A DNA stretch of 56,734 nucleotides from Cryomorphaceae bacterium (GCA_007116495.1 SKIJ01000049.1:1-56734); one strand, 5' to 3'; positions 34,670 through 44,280 are shown, numbered from the stretch's first letter. Notes: a model not told the origin generated them from the sequence alone. A program made the numbers and translations.

Positions 34670-35492
34670 AGGTTTCTTGTTTTTCAATGTTTTGCAACTC
34701 ATCGGCGCGAAAATTTTCCACCATATACACCGCGCGAATCGTTGAAAAATCAGTAGCCAACTGCACCTGAGCGTGTATGAAATCTCCGGTGGTGTTGTAT
34801 TCAACACCGTCAACGATGCCTACAATCATTCCCGGAGGGAAGATGGAAGAGCGCGTATCGGTGACCACAGTATCACCAATATCTATGGTTGCGTGAGAGG
34901 GTAAATCGGTGATTTGACCAAAGCGATGGTCTCTACCATCCCAAGTAAGGGTTCCGAAGGCATTGTTTTTTTGCAGGGCAACACTTAGGCGTACATTGCT
35001 ATGGATGATTGCTAAAGCTGCTGAATAGCGAGGATATACGCTTTTAACGATACCTACAACACCATTCGGCCCCATGACGGCCATTCCGCGGTAAACACCG
35101 TGTTTTTCCCCTTTATCGATGAGGAGTGTGTTGTTGGTCTTTCGGAAACTGCGATTAATTGCTCTCCCCGGAAACATGCGGAATTGTTGTTCGAACAGTT
35201 CGTTTTTCAAGGGGAAATATACCGGCGCATCCAAAACAAACATGTCTTGGGTTAAGCTGCGCAAGCGAGCGTTTTCTCGTTGAAGTAATTCATTTTGCGA
35301 ACGCAGGGATAAATAAGTGTCAATTTGACTTCGGGCATCAATAATGCGCGCATTTAGTCCGGCAGTTGCATGATTCCATTTACTGCGTTGAAAGGATTTT
35401 GTATTGACCAGTAGCGTCAGGCAAAGCACTTGCAGACCAATGAAGAGCAGCTCAACGCTGTTTCGTTTAAAGAATGCAAGTAGCTTACCCAT
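34662..35492 (-). CDS. mreC: Rod shape-determining protein MreC
   Basis: 276 residues: a short cytoplasmic tail, one transmembrane helix (about 12-30), a periplasmic coiled coil (about 50-75), then the two six-stranded beta domains of MreC. The segments NNTLLIDKGEKHGVYRGMAVMGPNGVVGIV and TDTRSSIFPPGMIVGIV are typical. MreC links cytoplasmic MreB to PBP2 and RodA. 13 bp separate it from mreB, and its end overlaps mreD. Confidence 0.95.
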   Translation of the reverse strand: MGKLLAFFKRNSVELLFIGLQVLCLTLLVNTKSFQRSKWNHATAGLNARIIDARSQIDTYLSLRSQNELLQRENARLRSLTQDMFVLDAPVYFPLKNELFEQQFRMFPGRAINRSFRKTNNTLLIDKGEKHGVYRGMAVMGPNGVVGIVKSVYPRYSAALAIIHSNVRLSVALQKNNAFGTLTWDGRDHRFGQITDLPSHATIDIGDTVVTDTRSSIFPPGMIVGIVDGVEYNTTGDFIHAQVQLATDFSTIRAVYMVENFRADELQNIEKQETYE

Positions 35493-35505
35493 GTGATGCG
35501 GTTAA

Positions 35506-36531
35506 TCAACGAATGAGGAAGTTGAATTTATCGATGTTTTTAAGCGCAATGCCCGTGCCTCTAACAACCGCACGAAGAGGGTCTTCAGCCACGTAAACAG
35601 GTAGGTCAGTACGCATGGAAATACGTTTATCCAATCCGCGGAGCATACTACCACCTCCTGCTAGGTATATACCGCTGTTGTAAATGTCTGCCGCCAATTC
35701 CGGGGGCGTCATCGACAAGGCTTCCATGATGGCCTCTTCAACCCGTACGATGGATTTATCTAATGCACGAGCAATTTCCTTGTAGGTAACCATCACCTGT
35801 TTGGGCTTTCCACTGAGTAAGTCACGTCCTTGTACCGGGTAATCATCCGGTGGTGATGTCAGTTCGTCTATGGCAGCACCAACATTGATCTTTATCTCTT
35901 CCGCTGTGCGCTCTCCAATGTACAGGTTGTGTTGGTTTCTCAAGTATGAGGAAATATCGTTGGTAAAGACGTCACCGGCAATTTTGATGCTTTTGTCGGA
36001 TACGATTCCACCAAGAGCAACGACGGCAATTTCGGTGGTGCCACCTCCTATGTCGATGATCATATTACCTTTGGGTTCCTGAACATCCACGCCAATACCA
36101 ATGGCTGCCGCCATGGGTTCTTGAATGAGGTAGACCTCTTTGGCACCGGCATGCTCGGCAGAATCGCGTACGGCTCGTTTTTCTACTTCAGTGATTCCGG
36201 AAGGGATGCAGATGACCATGCGGAGTGACGGGGCAAACATTCGCTTTTGAAATCCGGGGATGCTTTTAATCATTTCCCGAATCATATATTCTGAAGCATT
36301 GAAGTCGGCAATAACGCCGTCTTTAAGGGGGCGAATCGTCTTGATGTCCTCGTGTGTTTTCCCGTGCATTTGGCGGGCTTCGTGGCCTACCGCGATAACT
36401 TTATTGGTATTGCGATCGATGGCAACAATACTCGGGGCATCCACCACAACTTTGTCGTTGTGAATGATGAGCGTGTTGGCTGTCCCGAGGTCAATGGCAA
36501 TATCTTGCGTAAAAAAATCAAAAAGTCCCAT
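35506..36531 (-). CDS. mreB: Rod shape-determining protein MreB (bacterial actin)
   Basis: 341 residues of the actin/Hsp70 ATPase fold. Phosphate-1 loop IDLGTANTLI near residue 15, phosphate-2 IDIGGGTTEIAVV near 161, and adenosine-binding AGGGSMLRGLDKRI near 292 are visible. It polymerises on the inner membrane and positions the elongasome encoded downstream. It follows purH by 6 bp, so it appears to be transcribed from the purH promoter. Confidence 0.98.
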   Translation of the reverse strand: MGLFDFFTQDIAIDLGTANTLIIHNDKVVVDAPSIVAIDRNTNKVIAVGHEARQMHGKTHEDIKTIRPLKDGVIADFNASEYMIREMIKSIPGFQKRMFAPSLRMVICIPSGITEVEKRAVRDSAEHAGAKEVYLIQEPMAAAIGIGVDVQEPKGNMIIDIGGGTTEIAVVALGGIVSDKSIKIAGDVFTNDISSYLRNQHNLYIGERTAEEIKINVGAAIDELTSPPDDYPVQGRDLLSGKPKQVMVTYKEIARALDKSIVRVEEAIMEALSMTPPELAADIYNSGIYLAGGGSMLRGLDKRISMRTDLPVYVAEDPLRAVVRGTGIALKNIDKFNFLIR

Positions 36532-36537
36532 GGTTTA

Positions 36538-38034
36538 TCAGTGTTTAAAATGGCGGGTTCCTGTAAATACCATGGCCATATCGTGTTCGTTACAATAATC
36601 TATGCTCAGCTTATCTTTTATTGATCCTCCGGGCTGTATCACAGCTTTTACGCCTTGTTTATCGGCAATTTCCACACAGTCTGGAAATGGGAAAAAAGCG
36701 TCAGAGGCCATAACCGATCCTTTGATGTCAAAGTTGAAGTTCTTGGCTTTTTCAAGCGCTTGGCGTAGGGCATCAACGCGCGAGGTTTGACCTGTTCCAC
36801 TTCCGATGAGCTGGCGGTTTTTGGCGAGTACAATGGTATTTGATTTGGTGTGTTTGCAAATTTTTGATGCAAAGATCAAGTCGTTGACTTCTTCATCGCT
36901 TGGAGTGCGACTGGTCGCCGTAGACAAGTCTTCAGCGCGGTCGGTTTTACCATTTCGTTGCTGAACTAATTTTCCGTTCAAGATGCTGCGCTCCTGCCAG
37001 TCAACAAAGGTCAAATCATTAATGGATAGCAAAATTCTGTTTTTTTTGCTTTTGAGTACTTCTAGCGCTTCGGGTTCGTACGAGGGAGCCATAACCACTT
37101 CTACAAAGAGCTTGTCTATTTCTTTTGCGGTGGAAACATCCAGTGTGCGATTACACGCAACTACGCCGCCAAAAGCAGATACGGGGTCACCCGCCAGAGC
37201 GTCTTTCCACGTATCGAGGAGCGTATCGCGACTGGCTAGCCCGCAAGCGTTGTTGTGTTTTACGATGACAAATGTAGTATCTTCAAATTCACTAAGAAGA
37301 TTAAGGGTTGCATCGATGTCAAGTAAGTTGTTGTACGACAATTCTTTTCCGTGGTGGTGTTGGAGTACATCGCTTAAACGACCTTGAAAATACCCCTTTT
37401 GATGCGGGTTTTCGCCGTAACGCAACGTTGTTTTTTCATTGTATCCGGCAAACCAATTTTGAATAGCTGTATCGTAAGATGCGCTAACGGCGAAGGCTTC
37501 CATGGCAAAACGACGGCGCGTTTCCAAATCAACCATACCATCGTTAGCGTGAAGAATGTCTACGGCTCTTGCGTACTGCTCTCGGTTGGAAATAATCCAT
37601 ACGTCGTGGAAGTTTTTAGCCGCTGCACGAATGAGAGAAATGCCGCCAATATCAATCTTTTCGATGATGTCACTTTCACTTCCACCAGCTGCAACGGTTT
37701 CTTCAAACGGATACAAATCGACAACGACAACATCGATGGCTTTAATGTTGTGTTGGCTCATTTCGTCCTTGTCGGAGGTGTTATCTCTCCTGCCAAGTAT
37801 GCCCCCAAATACAGCAGGGTGTAAGGTTTTTACTCGCCCACCTAATATGCTCGGATAGCCCGTAATATCTTCAACAGCCTCGACGTTTTTTCCCAAATTG
37901 CGAATGTGTTTCTCGGTTCCACCAGTTGACAGGAGTTTAACACCGTATTGGTCAAACGCTTCTATAAGTGCATCCAAACCCTCTTTGTGAAATACAGATA
38001 TCAGCGCCTTTTGGGGCTTAAGTTGCTCATTCAT
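36538..38034 (-). CDS. purH: Bifunctional AICAR transformylase/IMP cyclohydrolase
   Basis: 498 residues. The N-terminal IMP cyclohydrolase domain shows LISVFHKEGLDAL, STGGTEKHI and GGRVKTLHPAVFGGIL; the C-terminal AICAR transformylase domain shows LRYGENPHQKGYF, VKHNNACG and the late SDAFFPFPDCVE and IQPGGSIKD. It catalyses the last two steps of purine synthesis to IMP. It heads an apparent operon with the cell-shape genes, a linkage that could couple nucleotide supply to wall growth (inference). Confidence 0.98.
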   Translation of the reverse strand: MNEQLKPQKALISVFHKEGLDALIEAFDQYGVKLLSTGGTEKHIRNLGKNVEAVEDITGYPSILGGRVKTLHPAVFGGILGRRDNTSDKDEMSQHNIKAIDVVVVDLYPFEETVAAGGSESDIIEKIDIGGISLIRAAAKNFHDVWIISNREQYARAVDILHANDGMVDLETRRRFAMEAFAVSASYDTAIQNWFAGYNEKTTLRYGENPHQKGYFQGRLSDVLQHHHGKELSYNNLLDIDATLNLLSEFEDTTFVIVKHNNACGLASRDTLLDTWKDALAGDPVSAFGGVVACNRTLDVSTAKEIDKLFVEVVMAPSYEPEALEVLKSKKNRILLSINDLTFVDWQERSILNGKLVQQRNGKTDRAEDLSTATSRTPSDEEVNDLIFASKICKHTKSNTIVLAKNRQLIGSGTGQTSRVDALRQALEKAKNFNFDIKGSVMASDAFFPFPDCVEIADKQGVKAVIQPGGSIKDKLSIDYCNEHDMAMVFTGTRHFKH

Positions 38035-38054
38035 TGCTTGTTATTTTCAGACTG

Positions 38055-38062
38055 CGAAAGTA
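38055..38062 (-). promoter_or_regulatory. -7-like element TACTTTCG for purH
   Basis: Seven of eight positions match TAnnTTTG; it lies 20 nt upstream of the purH ATG and would drive the whole purH-mre-mrd operon. Confidence 0.4.
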
Positions 38063-38149
38063 CGTAAAGTTAACGGTGGTATCAATAGGATGCGTAAATT
38101 TATCCAAAATTTTTTTGTTTGCTAAAAAGCGAATTAATTCGGGAATGAT

Positions 38150-39403
38150 ATGCGTTTAAATGGGGTTCTTTTTTGGCTGCTGACGTCCGTGTCGTTTGCT
38201 TGGAGAGCGCTTAAAACAAATAAGTTAAGAGCGTTTTTGTCGCTAATAGGCATTACCATAGGCATCTTCGCCATCATCACTGTTTTTGCAATGGTAGATT
38301 CGCTCAAGCAAAACATTCGCGATAGTTTGGATGAACTGGGCAGCGAAGTGGTCTACGTGCAAAAATGGCCTTGGGGAACGGGGGGTGATTATCCGTGGTG
38401 GAAATACGTAGGTCGACCGGAGGTTAATGTAGACGATTTTTTATACATCCAACGAAATGTATCTTTAGCAGAATTTGTGGTCTACACTCAGTCCATTACC
38501 CGAACGGTAAGTCAAAGTGATGTAGAAGCTGAAAATACAACCATACAGTTTGTGTCGCATGATTTCCACGCGATGCAGAACAAAGAATTGCGCGAAGGGC
38601 GATTCTTCACCGAGTTTGAAAGTGCGAATGGAAGTCCTGTTGCTGTAATTGGTGCAGACTTAGCAGCCAAGTTGTTTTCAGGATCGTCTGCTCTCGGAGA
38701 AGTCATACGTTTTTCGGGTAAGCGCATTCGGATTATTGGCGTTTACGACATGCAGGGCAGCAGTTTAATCGGTGATGGCTTAGACGATCGCGTGGTGGTC
38801 CCGCTAAATTTTGGGCGTTCATTTTTAAATATGCGGCAACTCGGTTCTGCGAGTGTGGAAATCAAACCCTATCCTTGGATAAGTTCCGAAGAATTAATCA
38901 GTGAGTTGAGGGGGAAGTTTCGCGTACATCGACGGATTAGTCCCACATCTGAGGACAATTTTGCCATTAATGAAGTCACCTTACTTCAAGAGAGCATACA
39001 GAGTATTTTTTCGGTTCTCACCATTGCCGGATTGTTCATCGGCGGATTCAGTATTTTAGTCGGCGGTTTTGGTATTGCCAACATTATGTTTGTGAGTGTC
39101 CGTGAGCGAACCGGGGAGATAGGTATTCAAAAGTCACTGGGCGCCCGAAATAACTTTATTTTATTTCAGTTTTTATGGGAGTCGGTATTCCTTTGCATTA
39201 TTGGCGGTTTGGCGGGGCTCCTATTGGTCTACGGGGTAATAACCGCTGCTGATGCTGCCGTTGACTTTGACTTCCGGTTAAGCAGTAGAAACATTACTTT
39301 GGGCATCGCCATCAGTGTGTTGATAGGGATTGTATCGGGGTTTATTCCCGCACTTACGGCAAGTAGACTTAGACCCGTTGATGCCATACGCGCCAACGGT
39401 TAA
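38150..39403 (+). CDS. ABC transporter permease, MacB/FtsX type
   Basis: 417 residues with the MacB architecture: one N-terminal transmembrane helix (about 25-45), a large periplasmic MacB_PCD-like domain (about 50-280), and three C-terminal helices of the FtsX domain. The segment VRERTGEIGIQKSLGARN near 320 is the FtsX cytoplasmic loop. No ATP-binding partner gene is adjacent. Family members power efflux or lipoprotein and signal export across the envelope; the substrate here is unknown. Confidence 0.9.
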   Translation: MRLNGVLFWLLTSVSFAWRALKTNKLRAFLSLIGITIGIFAIITVFAMVDSLKQNIRDSLDELGSEVVYVQKWPWGTGGDYPWWKYVGRPEVNVDDFLYIQRNVSLAEFVVYTQSITRTVSQSDVEAENTTIQFVSHDFHAMQNKELREGRFFTEFESANGSPVAVIGADLAAKLFSGSSALGEVIRFSGKRIRIIGVYDMQGSSLIGDGLDDRVVVPLNFGRSFLNMRQLGSASVEIKPYPWISSEELISELRGKFRVHRRISPTSEDNFAINEVTLLQESIQSIFSVLTIAGLFIGGFSILVGGFGIANIMFVSVRERTGEIGIQKSLGARNNFILFQFLWESVFLCIIGGLAGLLLVYGVITAADAAVDFDFRLSSRNITLGIAISVLIGIVSGFIPALTASRLRPVDAIRANG

Positions 39404-39458
39404 GGTTAAATCAGCTTGGTTGACAGCAATTTTAAACGCCATTAGCCCAAGTTTGATG

Positions 39459-39977
39459 CTAATTGATTAATTCTTGAACCTCCTCGTAAGGCAGTTTTTC
39501 CATGCCTTCTATATATTGGCTCAACTCCAACGCAATAAAGCGAAAATCCGTAGTTGCACCCGGAGGGAGTGTTTGCAGGTCACTGTCTTTCCAACTCACA
39601 AATACATGACCACTGCGCCATCCGAAATTAACTTCAGTGAAGTAGTCTGAGAATGTGACGGTGTAAGGTAGCTTTAAAAAACCTTGTCCAACATCTACAT
39701 AGCCTAACAATACGTAATCTCTAAAGCCATCGCCGTCGAGAATATCCCATGATTCTTCATAGGTAAATCGAAAATCGGGATCGTTAAAATCACCTTCTTG
39801 AACCCAGTCGCTACCCGTTACACTAAAGTCCAACATGTTTGTTTCAGTTCCTTCCCCAGGTTCCCCAGGTTCTCCCTGCTCTCCTTGTGGTCCCTGGGGT
39901 CCGCGAGGCCCTTCTTCGCCTTCACAGCTGCTAAAGACTAAGGCGATGGAAATAATAAGCGGTGTGATGTACTTCAT
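39459..39977 (-). CDS. Lipoprotein with short collagen-like repeat
   Basis: 172 residues. A lipoprotein signal ends at Cys18 (LVFSSC). Directly after it come eight Gly-X-Y triplets (residues 20-43: GEE GPR GPQ GPQ GEQ GEP GEP GEG), then a beta-rich domain of about 125 residues. The collagen segment would form a short triple-helical stalk holding the domain away from the membrane (inference from the repeat). Its leader region carries stacked hairpins. Confidence 0.82.
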   Translation of the reverse strand: MKYITPLIISIALVFSSCEGEEGPRGPQGPQGEQGEPGEPGEGTETNMLDFSVTGSDWVQEGDFNDPDFRFTYEESWDILDGDGFRDYVLLGYVDVGQGFLKLPYTVTFSDYFTEVNFGWRSGHVFVSWKDSDLQTLPPGATTDFRFIALELSQYIEGMEKLPYEEVQELIN

Positions 39978-40004
39978 GATGTTTGGTTTTGCAGGTAAAA
40001 ATAT

Positions 40005-40036
40005 AAAAAGTCTCGCATTCTTGCGAGACTTTTTTT
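40005..40036 (-). terminator. Intrinsic terminator between the Omp28-like gene and the collagen-like gene
   Basis: 13-bp perfect stem (40005-40017 with 40022-40034), 4-nt loop, A/T tails on both sides so it would work in either direction. It ends transcripts from the gene at 40078 and lies 28 bp upstream of the collagen-like start codon. Confidence 0.85.
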
Positions 40037-40078
40037 GAGGGTCGGTAAAAAAGGGGCGGGATCCGACCCTCGGAGGGT
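40037..40078 (-). promoter_or_regulatory. Second hairpin with an alternative pairing, directly before the terminator
   Basis: GAGGGTCGG (40037-40045) pairs with CCGACCCTC (40063-40071), a perfect 9-bp stem with a 17-nt loop. The segment ACCCT (40066-40070) can instead pair with AGGGT (40074-40078) at the stop codon. The two pairings exclude each other. An attenuator-like role is possible but unproven. Confidence 0.4.
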
Positions 40079-42045
40079 TACTTCTGTACGGTAATTTTTT
40101 TCACCATGCGTTCGTTGCCGCTGGTGATAACAATTTGGTACATGCCCGATGCCATGTTTTCGGTTGATACATCAATACTGCGCTCACCGTTTACGGTTTC
40201 TTCAGTAGTGTAAAGCGTTTGACCAAGTGTGTTAACGACACTAATTGTGGCATTTATTTGCTCTGAAGAAGACATGTTCACCGTAAACTGCGTGCTCGCA
40301 GGATTGGGGAATACACTTACATCGGCAAATGCGCTCTTAATGTTAGACTCTTCAACATCTTGAACACTAGCAGTAGCACTGGCAATGTTGATGTCATCAA
40401 TCCATAGGCTGTTTCCAAAATCAGAAATGGCGCGGAAACGACAAACCAACTCTGTTGCGCTACCGTAGTCGGCAAGACCGATGACAATTTTGCGCCATAC
40501 GGTTTGTGTTTCGGAGTGCTGGGGAAAGAAGCGAGCGTTAGACATAGGCGCAACAGTTCCTAAATCAGAACCGGAAGCCTGCCATACAATGTCCCAAGTA
40601 ACACCGCAATCCTCAGAAACTTCAAATGCGAGGTAGTCATTAGATCCGGCATTAAAGGGTGCTTGCGCATAATTAAACGAAACGATAGATCCGGGCGCAG
40701 ACGTCATATCAATTTTAGGAACGGTGATGAACGTTTCGTCGCCGGCTGGTTTTGCCCAAAAGTCAACGAGAAGGGATTTCTCAGATGCGCCAAAGCCACC
40801 TAAGCTCCAATTTAAACCATTCACACTATTTTGATCGATGACAAAAACACCGTTTAAGTCACCAGAGTAAATGAAGTCGTTAGGTAAATTAAAATTTGGC
40901 GTACTTTCAAAGGTTTCCATTACCGGAGCAGGAACCGGATTAACCGGAAGTAGAGGAATTTCGATGGTTGGCGTGCTGTTGTTCATACTGTTGAAATCAA
41001 AAGCACCGTTGTTAACGTCTGTAATTTCGAACGTCAACGAGTTTGTTTGTCCGGCCAACAAAGACGCAGAGGGAAAGGTGATGGTCTCTGAAGCGTTTGG
41101 TGCTAAATTACCGGTGTAATTGAAATCAACGGGTGCACCACCATTTAAAGAATAACTAATAACTGCACTTGTAATGGGTTCATTTCCTTCGTTTAAAAGC
41201 GTAACTTCCGGAGAAAAGTCTTCAGCACAAAGGTTGCTGATGTTTTGTGGAAGGTTAGACAATCCGGCATCTACTGCTCCGGGAGGCAAAGCTAAAGGAG
41301 CTGAATACGCAGCATTGTAAACTTGCTTTGATGTGGAAGCAACGTTTTGTACCCAAGCAACCACTGCAATCTCGCCATAATTGTAGATGTAAGAAGGAAT
41401 GGCTTCACTAAACGTGATTGTTTGGGGAGAACCCACGCTCAATCCACCGGTAAGAACCGTACCGGTTTCGTTGGGGTACATTTTGCGCATTACATTATAA
41501 AAGTCTTGCTCATTGGTTGATCCGGGTGGCTCGGGGAAGTTGATTTCACGCTCAATTAAGGCAACGTGCAAGCGAATATCGCCGGTGAGATTTGACGTAC
41601 CCAAGTTGTTAGCCGTAGCGGTAATGAATATGGAGTCAAAATCAGCAGAAATGGTATGGCTTACTTGAACGTCGATGTCGGTGCCAAGATTGTAGGCAGC
41701 ATCAATGTGACCTTGGTTGATGGTTCCAGAGTTGATAGGCCCGGTAACACCATCTACCATCACACCGGGTACAGCAGTTACGCCATAAAATGAGCGATGG
41801 TTGTTGTTTTCAGTGGGGTTTTGGGCGTTCATGGGGTCAGCTCCGGGAAAATTTGCTTGGAACTTAACCGAAATCGCTTTTGCGGTATTGTTGTCCAAAA
41901 GCGCATTCATCTGTGGATTGTTTGCCGCACAAGGGGGGCACGACGCGTTGGAGAACGCCTCTACGAGAACCAGTTTGTCTGGTTGTTGCGCGTAGCCAAG
42001 GGTGCTTATTAAACCTCCGACCAGCAATGTGTATATTTTTTTCAT
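40078..42045 (-). CDS. Omp28-like secreted protein with CxxC motif and T9SS sorting domain
   Basis: 655 residues from the ATG at 42045 (MKKIYTLLVGGLISTLGYAQ signal peptide). A longer frame to 42093 adds a basic extension and was rejected. Residues 25-230 resemble the Omp28 family with a thioredoxin-like NASCPPCAANNP motif. The middle has CARDB/Ig-like strands and a jellyroll-like region with WRKIVIGLADYGSA. The C-terminal sorting domain begins near VSVFPNPASTQF and ends RMVKKITVQK. Surface protein exported by the type IX system. Confidence 0.85.
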   Translation of the reverse strand: MKKIYTLLVGGLISTLGYAQQPDKLVLVEAFSNASCPPCAANNPQMNALLDNNTAKAISVKFQANFPGADPMNAQNPTENNNHRSFYGVTAVPGVMVDGVTGPINSGTINQGHIDAAYNLGTDIDVQVSHTISADFDSIFITATANNLGTSNLTGDIRLHVALIEREINFPEPPGSTNEQDFYNVMRKMYPNETGTVLTGGLSVGSPQTITFSEAIPSYIYNYGEIAVVAWVQNVASTSKQVYNAAYSAPLALPPGAVDAGLSNLPQNISNLCAEDFSPEVTLLNEGNEPITSAVISYSLNGGAPVDFNYTGNLAPNASETITFPSASLLAGQTNSLTFEITDVNNGAFDFNSMNNSTPTIEIPLLPVNPVPAPVMETFESTPNFNLPNDFIYSGDLNGVFVIDQNSVNGLNWSLGGFGASEKSLLVDFWAKPAGDETFITVPKIDMTSAPGSIVSFNYAQAPFNAGSNDYLAFEVSEDCGVTWDIVWQASGSDLGTVAPMSNARFFPQHSETQTVWRKIVIGLADYGSATELVCRFRAISDFGNSLWIDDINIASATASVQDVEESNIKSAFADVSVFPNPASTQFTVNMSSSEQINATISVVNTLGQTLYTTEETVNGERSIDVSTENMASGMYQIVITSGNERMVKKITVQK

Positions 42046-42320
42046 ACGTGGTTGTTTGCGACTGATTTTAAGTTTCAGCCAAATTCTTAACACTAATTAA
42101 ACATACGGCTAAAATATAAAAAAAATGCAAATAGAAAGCTGTTTTTTATAATTTTTGCAAACGGAAAAAATGTTACGACAGAGAGTTATGTCAAACGTGA
42201 TATCGATAATCAATGTTATCTAAGTGTTTTTATAAAACCGCTTTGCCTAATCGAGTATATTCACGTACGAGATGATACGCAATAAGAAAAAAGTCAACTT
42301 CCCTTAAAGGCGTGCGTTCA

Positions 42321-44102
42321 TTAAAAATTAGAAGTAACCGTCAATGTCACACCGTTAGATGGGGGTACAACACGGCAAATACCGCCTACACAGAAAATGC
42401 CTTCCATTTGGCGTCCGTAGTTGAGTTGAAAACGGGTAGTTTTGAGTGTAAACCCAACGCTGCCTAAGGGATATAATGAACGACGTTCGCGGTCTGGATT
42501 GCCGTAATTGTAGCTGTTTTGAATGGCGAAGAACCATTTTGGTGACACCGAATATTCAAATAAGGCCATCGCCCAATCGCCACGGTCATCTCTGTCTCTG
42601 AGAAACATCCCTTGAAATTCCATCCGCAAGCTATGGCGGGGTTTGATTTTATAGAGCAATTCCACAACAGCTGCGTTGATGTACAAGAGCTCTTGAGAGT
42701 TGGCCCCACCTTCGCGACTTAATATCTCGCGCGCGCTAACCCCGCGCTCCAGTACTTCTTGATTGTACTGAAAATTAAAGTAGCTAAGCGTTGCTTTCCA
42801 CTTGCGGTTTAGGGTCTTTTTTAGTTCAATGTTTATATCTTGAAAGTACTGTATTGGCCCCGGGGTAAAAAAGTCAGACGTATAGCCGCGGGTACCACTT
42901 GGTGTCGTTATTGGCGTTCCGTCGGGTCGTTCGCCAACAACACGTTCATCAAGAAGTGTTTTGTTAAGACTATATGCGTCGCTGAAATTTATGGCGACTG
43001 TGGTTCCGTAACGGCCACCCAAGAGAGATTTACGTTTAAATGTATAGGTCAATTCCAGTTGTCGGGCAATTTCACCTGTAGGTTGCACGGCATAGGGGTA
43101 AAGCGCCGGAAGTGTGTAGGTGTGTAGTTTTGTTGTGGGGGGAAGAAAGTTGATTTGCGCGTCGATCAATCCTGCGTTGCGTTGCGAGCGAAAGCTCATG
43201 TCGTCTAAACGTTTGAACGATGCCATTATGCCAAGCCTGGGGCGTGAATACGTAAGCGTGGAAAGCAATCCGTTACCGGATTTAAAAATGAAGTCATTGT
43301 CTGCCGAAGGGTCGTTGATTTTATACACGCCTTCCGTACTCCAAGCAAATCCTCCATTTTGGAGGAGAAAGCGCCCACCATAGGCACCCACATTTTCCGG
43401 TAGGTCGAGGAAGGGGTCGTTGGCTTGTTCGTATTTCCCCACAAAGCTGGCTCCGGTTGTAATGAGCCAGCTCGATTTAGAAAGTCCGGAAAAGGCTTCG
43501 TTGAGGTTCAACTCTGCATCACCGCCACGAACAATTCCTTCTGTAGTTTCAAAGTACAAACGTTGACGCCCTACGATACCTTTTAAATAAAGCCCTTTAA
43601 CCGGAGAGTACCGCAAACGCACTCCGTCTAATGCGTTATCCAAACCCAACCCACGTTCTTCAAACGCCCGCAAAAGCATTCCGCTGCCAAATTGCTCGTA
43701 GTAATTACCTACGGTTATGTCGAGCCCATCCTTTTTAAATCGTGCATAACGAAAAGGGATGCCCTGCCCGCGAAATCCTTCGGGCAAACCCAATAAGTTG
43801 TTTTGGTAATTCTCGTAGCGCAATCCGGCTTCAAAATCACCATTTGTGTACACAAGATTTGTGAAACCCGCTGCAAGGAAACGCTCATCGGGAAAGAAAT
43901 CACCCTCGGGGTCGATTTCAGTATCGCGGAAATAATACTGAAAATCGCTCTGGAAGTTCCCGTGTATTTCCCCGCTACTTCCAAATATACCGTTGTTCTC
44001 AGGTTGCCCGGAGGATATTGTCGGACTCGTTCCGGACGGGTTTTGTGAAAATGAAAAAAAAACCAGACTCAATAAGAGCCCGGTTAGTAAATAGTGTTTC
44101 AC
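42321..44102 (-). CDS. Outer-membrane protein, DUF6029-like
   Basis: 593 residues from a GTG start (MKHYLLTGLLLSLVFFSFSQ signal peptide). The mature protein is beta-rich with long amphipathic strands, frequent aromatic girdle residues and the segment VGNYYEQFGSGMLLRAFEERGLG near residue 138, as in DUF6029-family outer-membrane barrels of Bacteroidota. It ends in a barrel-like strand with terminal Phe (TLTVTSNF). Located between two Omp28-like/thioredoxin units. Function unknown. Confidence 0.75.
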   Translation of the reverse strand: MKHYLLTGLLLSLVFFSFSQNPSGTSPTISSGQPENNGIFGSSGEIHGNFQSDFQYYFRDTEIDPEGDFFPDERFLAAGFTNLVYTNGDFEAGLRYENYQNNLLGLPEGFRGQGIPFRYARFKKDGLDITVGNYYEQFGSGMLLRAFEERGLGLDNALDGVRLRYSPVKGLYLKGIVGRQRLYFETTEGIVRGGDAELNLNEAFSGLSKSSWLITTGASFVGKYEQANDPFLDLPENVGAYGGRFLLQNGGFAWSTEGVYKINDPSADNDFIFKSGNGLLSTLTYSRPRLGIMASFKRLDDMSFRSQRNAGLIDAQINFLPPTTKLHTYTLPALYPYAVQPTGEIARQLELTYTFKRKSLLGGRYGTTVAINFSDAYSLNKTLLDERVVGERPDGTPITTPSGTRGYTSDFFTPGPIQYFQDINIELKKTLNRKWKATLSYFNFQYNQEVLERGVSAREILSREGGANSQELLYINAAVVELLYKIKPRHSLRMEFQGMFLRDRDDRGDWAMALFEYSVSPKWFFAIQNSYNYGNPDRERRSLYPLGSVGFTLKTTRFQLNYGRQMEGIFCVGGICRVVPPSNGVTLTVTSNF

Positions 44103-44146
44103 TTAAAGGGATGTTTGAAAAATTGGTTTATTTATTTTGTTAACGT

Positions 44147-44164
44147 TTACGCGTTCTTGCGTAA
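44147..44164. promoter_or_regulatory. Inverted repeat TTACGC-N6-GCGTAA upstream of the DUF6029-like gene
   Basis: Perfect 6-bp arms with a 6-nt spacer, 44 bp upstream of the start at 44102. Could be an operator; no TAnnTTTG match is visible nearby. Confidence 0.3.
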
Positions 44165-44280
44165 GGTGTTTTCTGAACGACAACTTTAGAATCCAAACAT
44201 TAAAACAGTTAAGCAACATAGAGGATTGGCGTTCAATAATGGTGCGTTACAAAGGTGTTGAATTGAATTCAGGATAACAG

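Noticed and set aside
34670-34813. 48-residue N-terminal extension of mreD
   Set aside because: It sits inside mreC, is arginine-rich and lacks the MreD membrane pattern; the ATG at 34669 gives a normal-length protein.
36983-37824. Two long plus-strand frames antisense to purH (134 and 146 codons)
   Set aside because: Composition is a mirror of purH codons and no family motif is visible; purH is intact.
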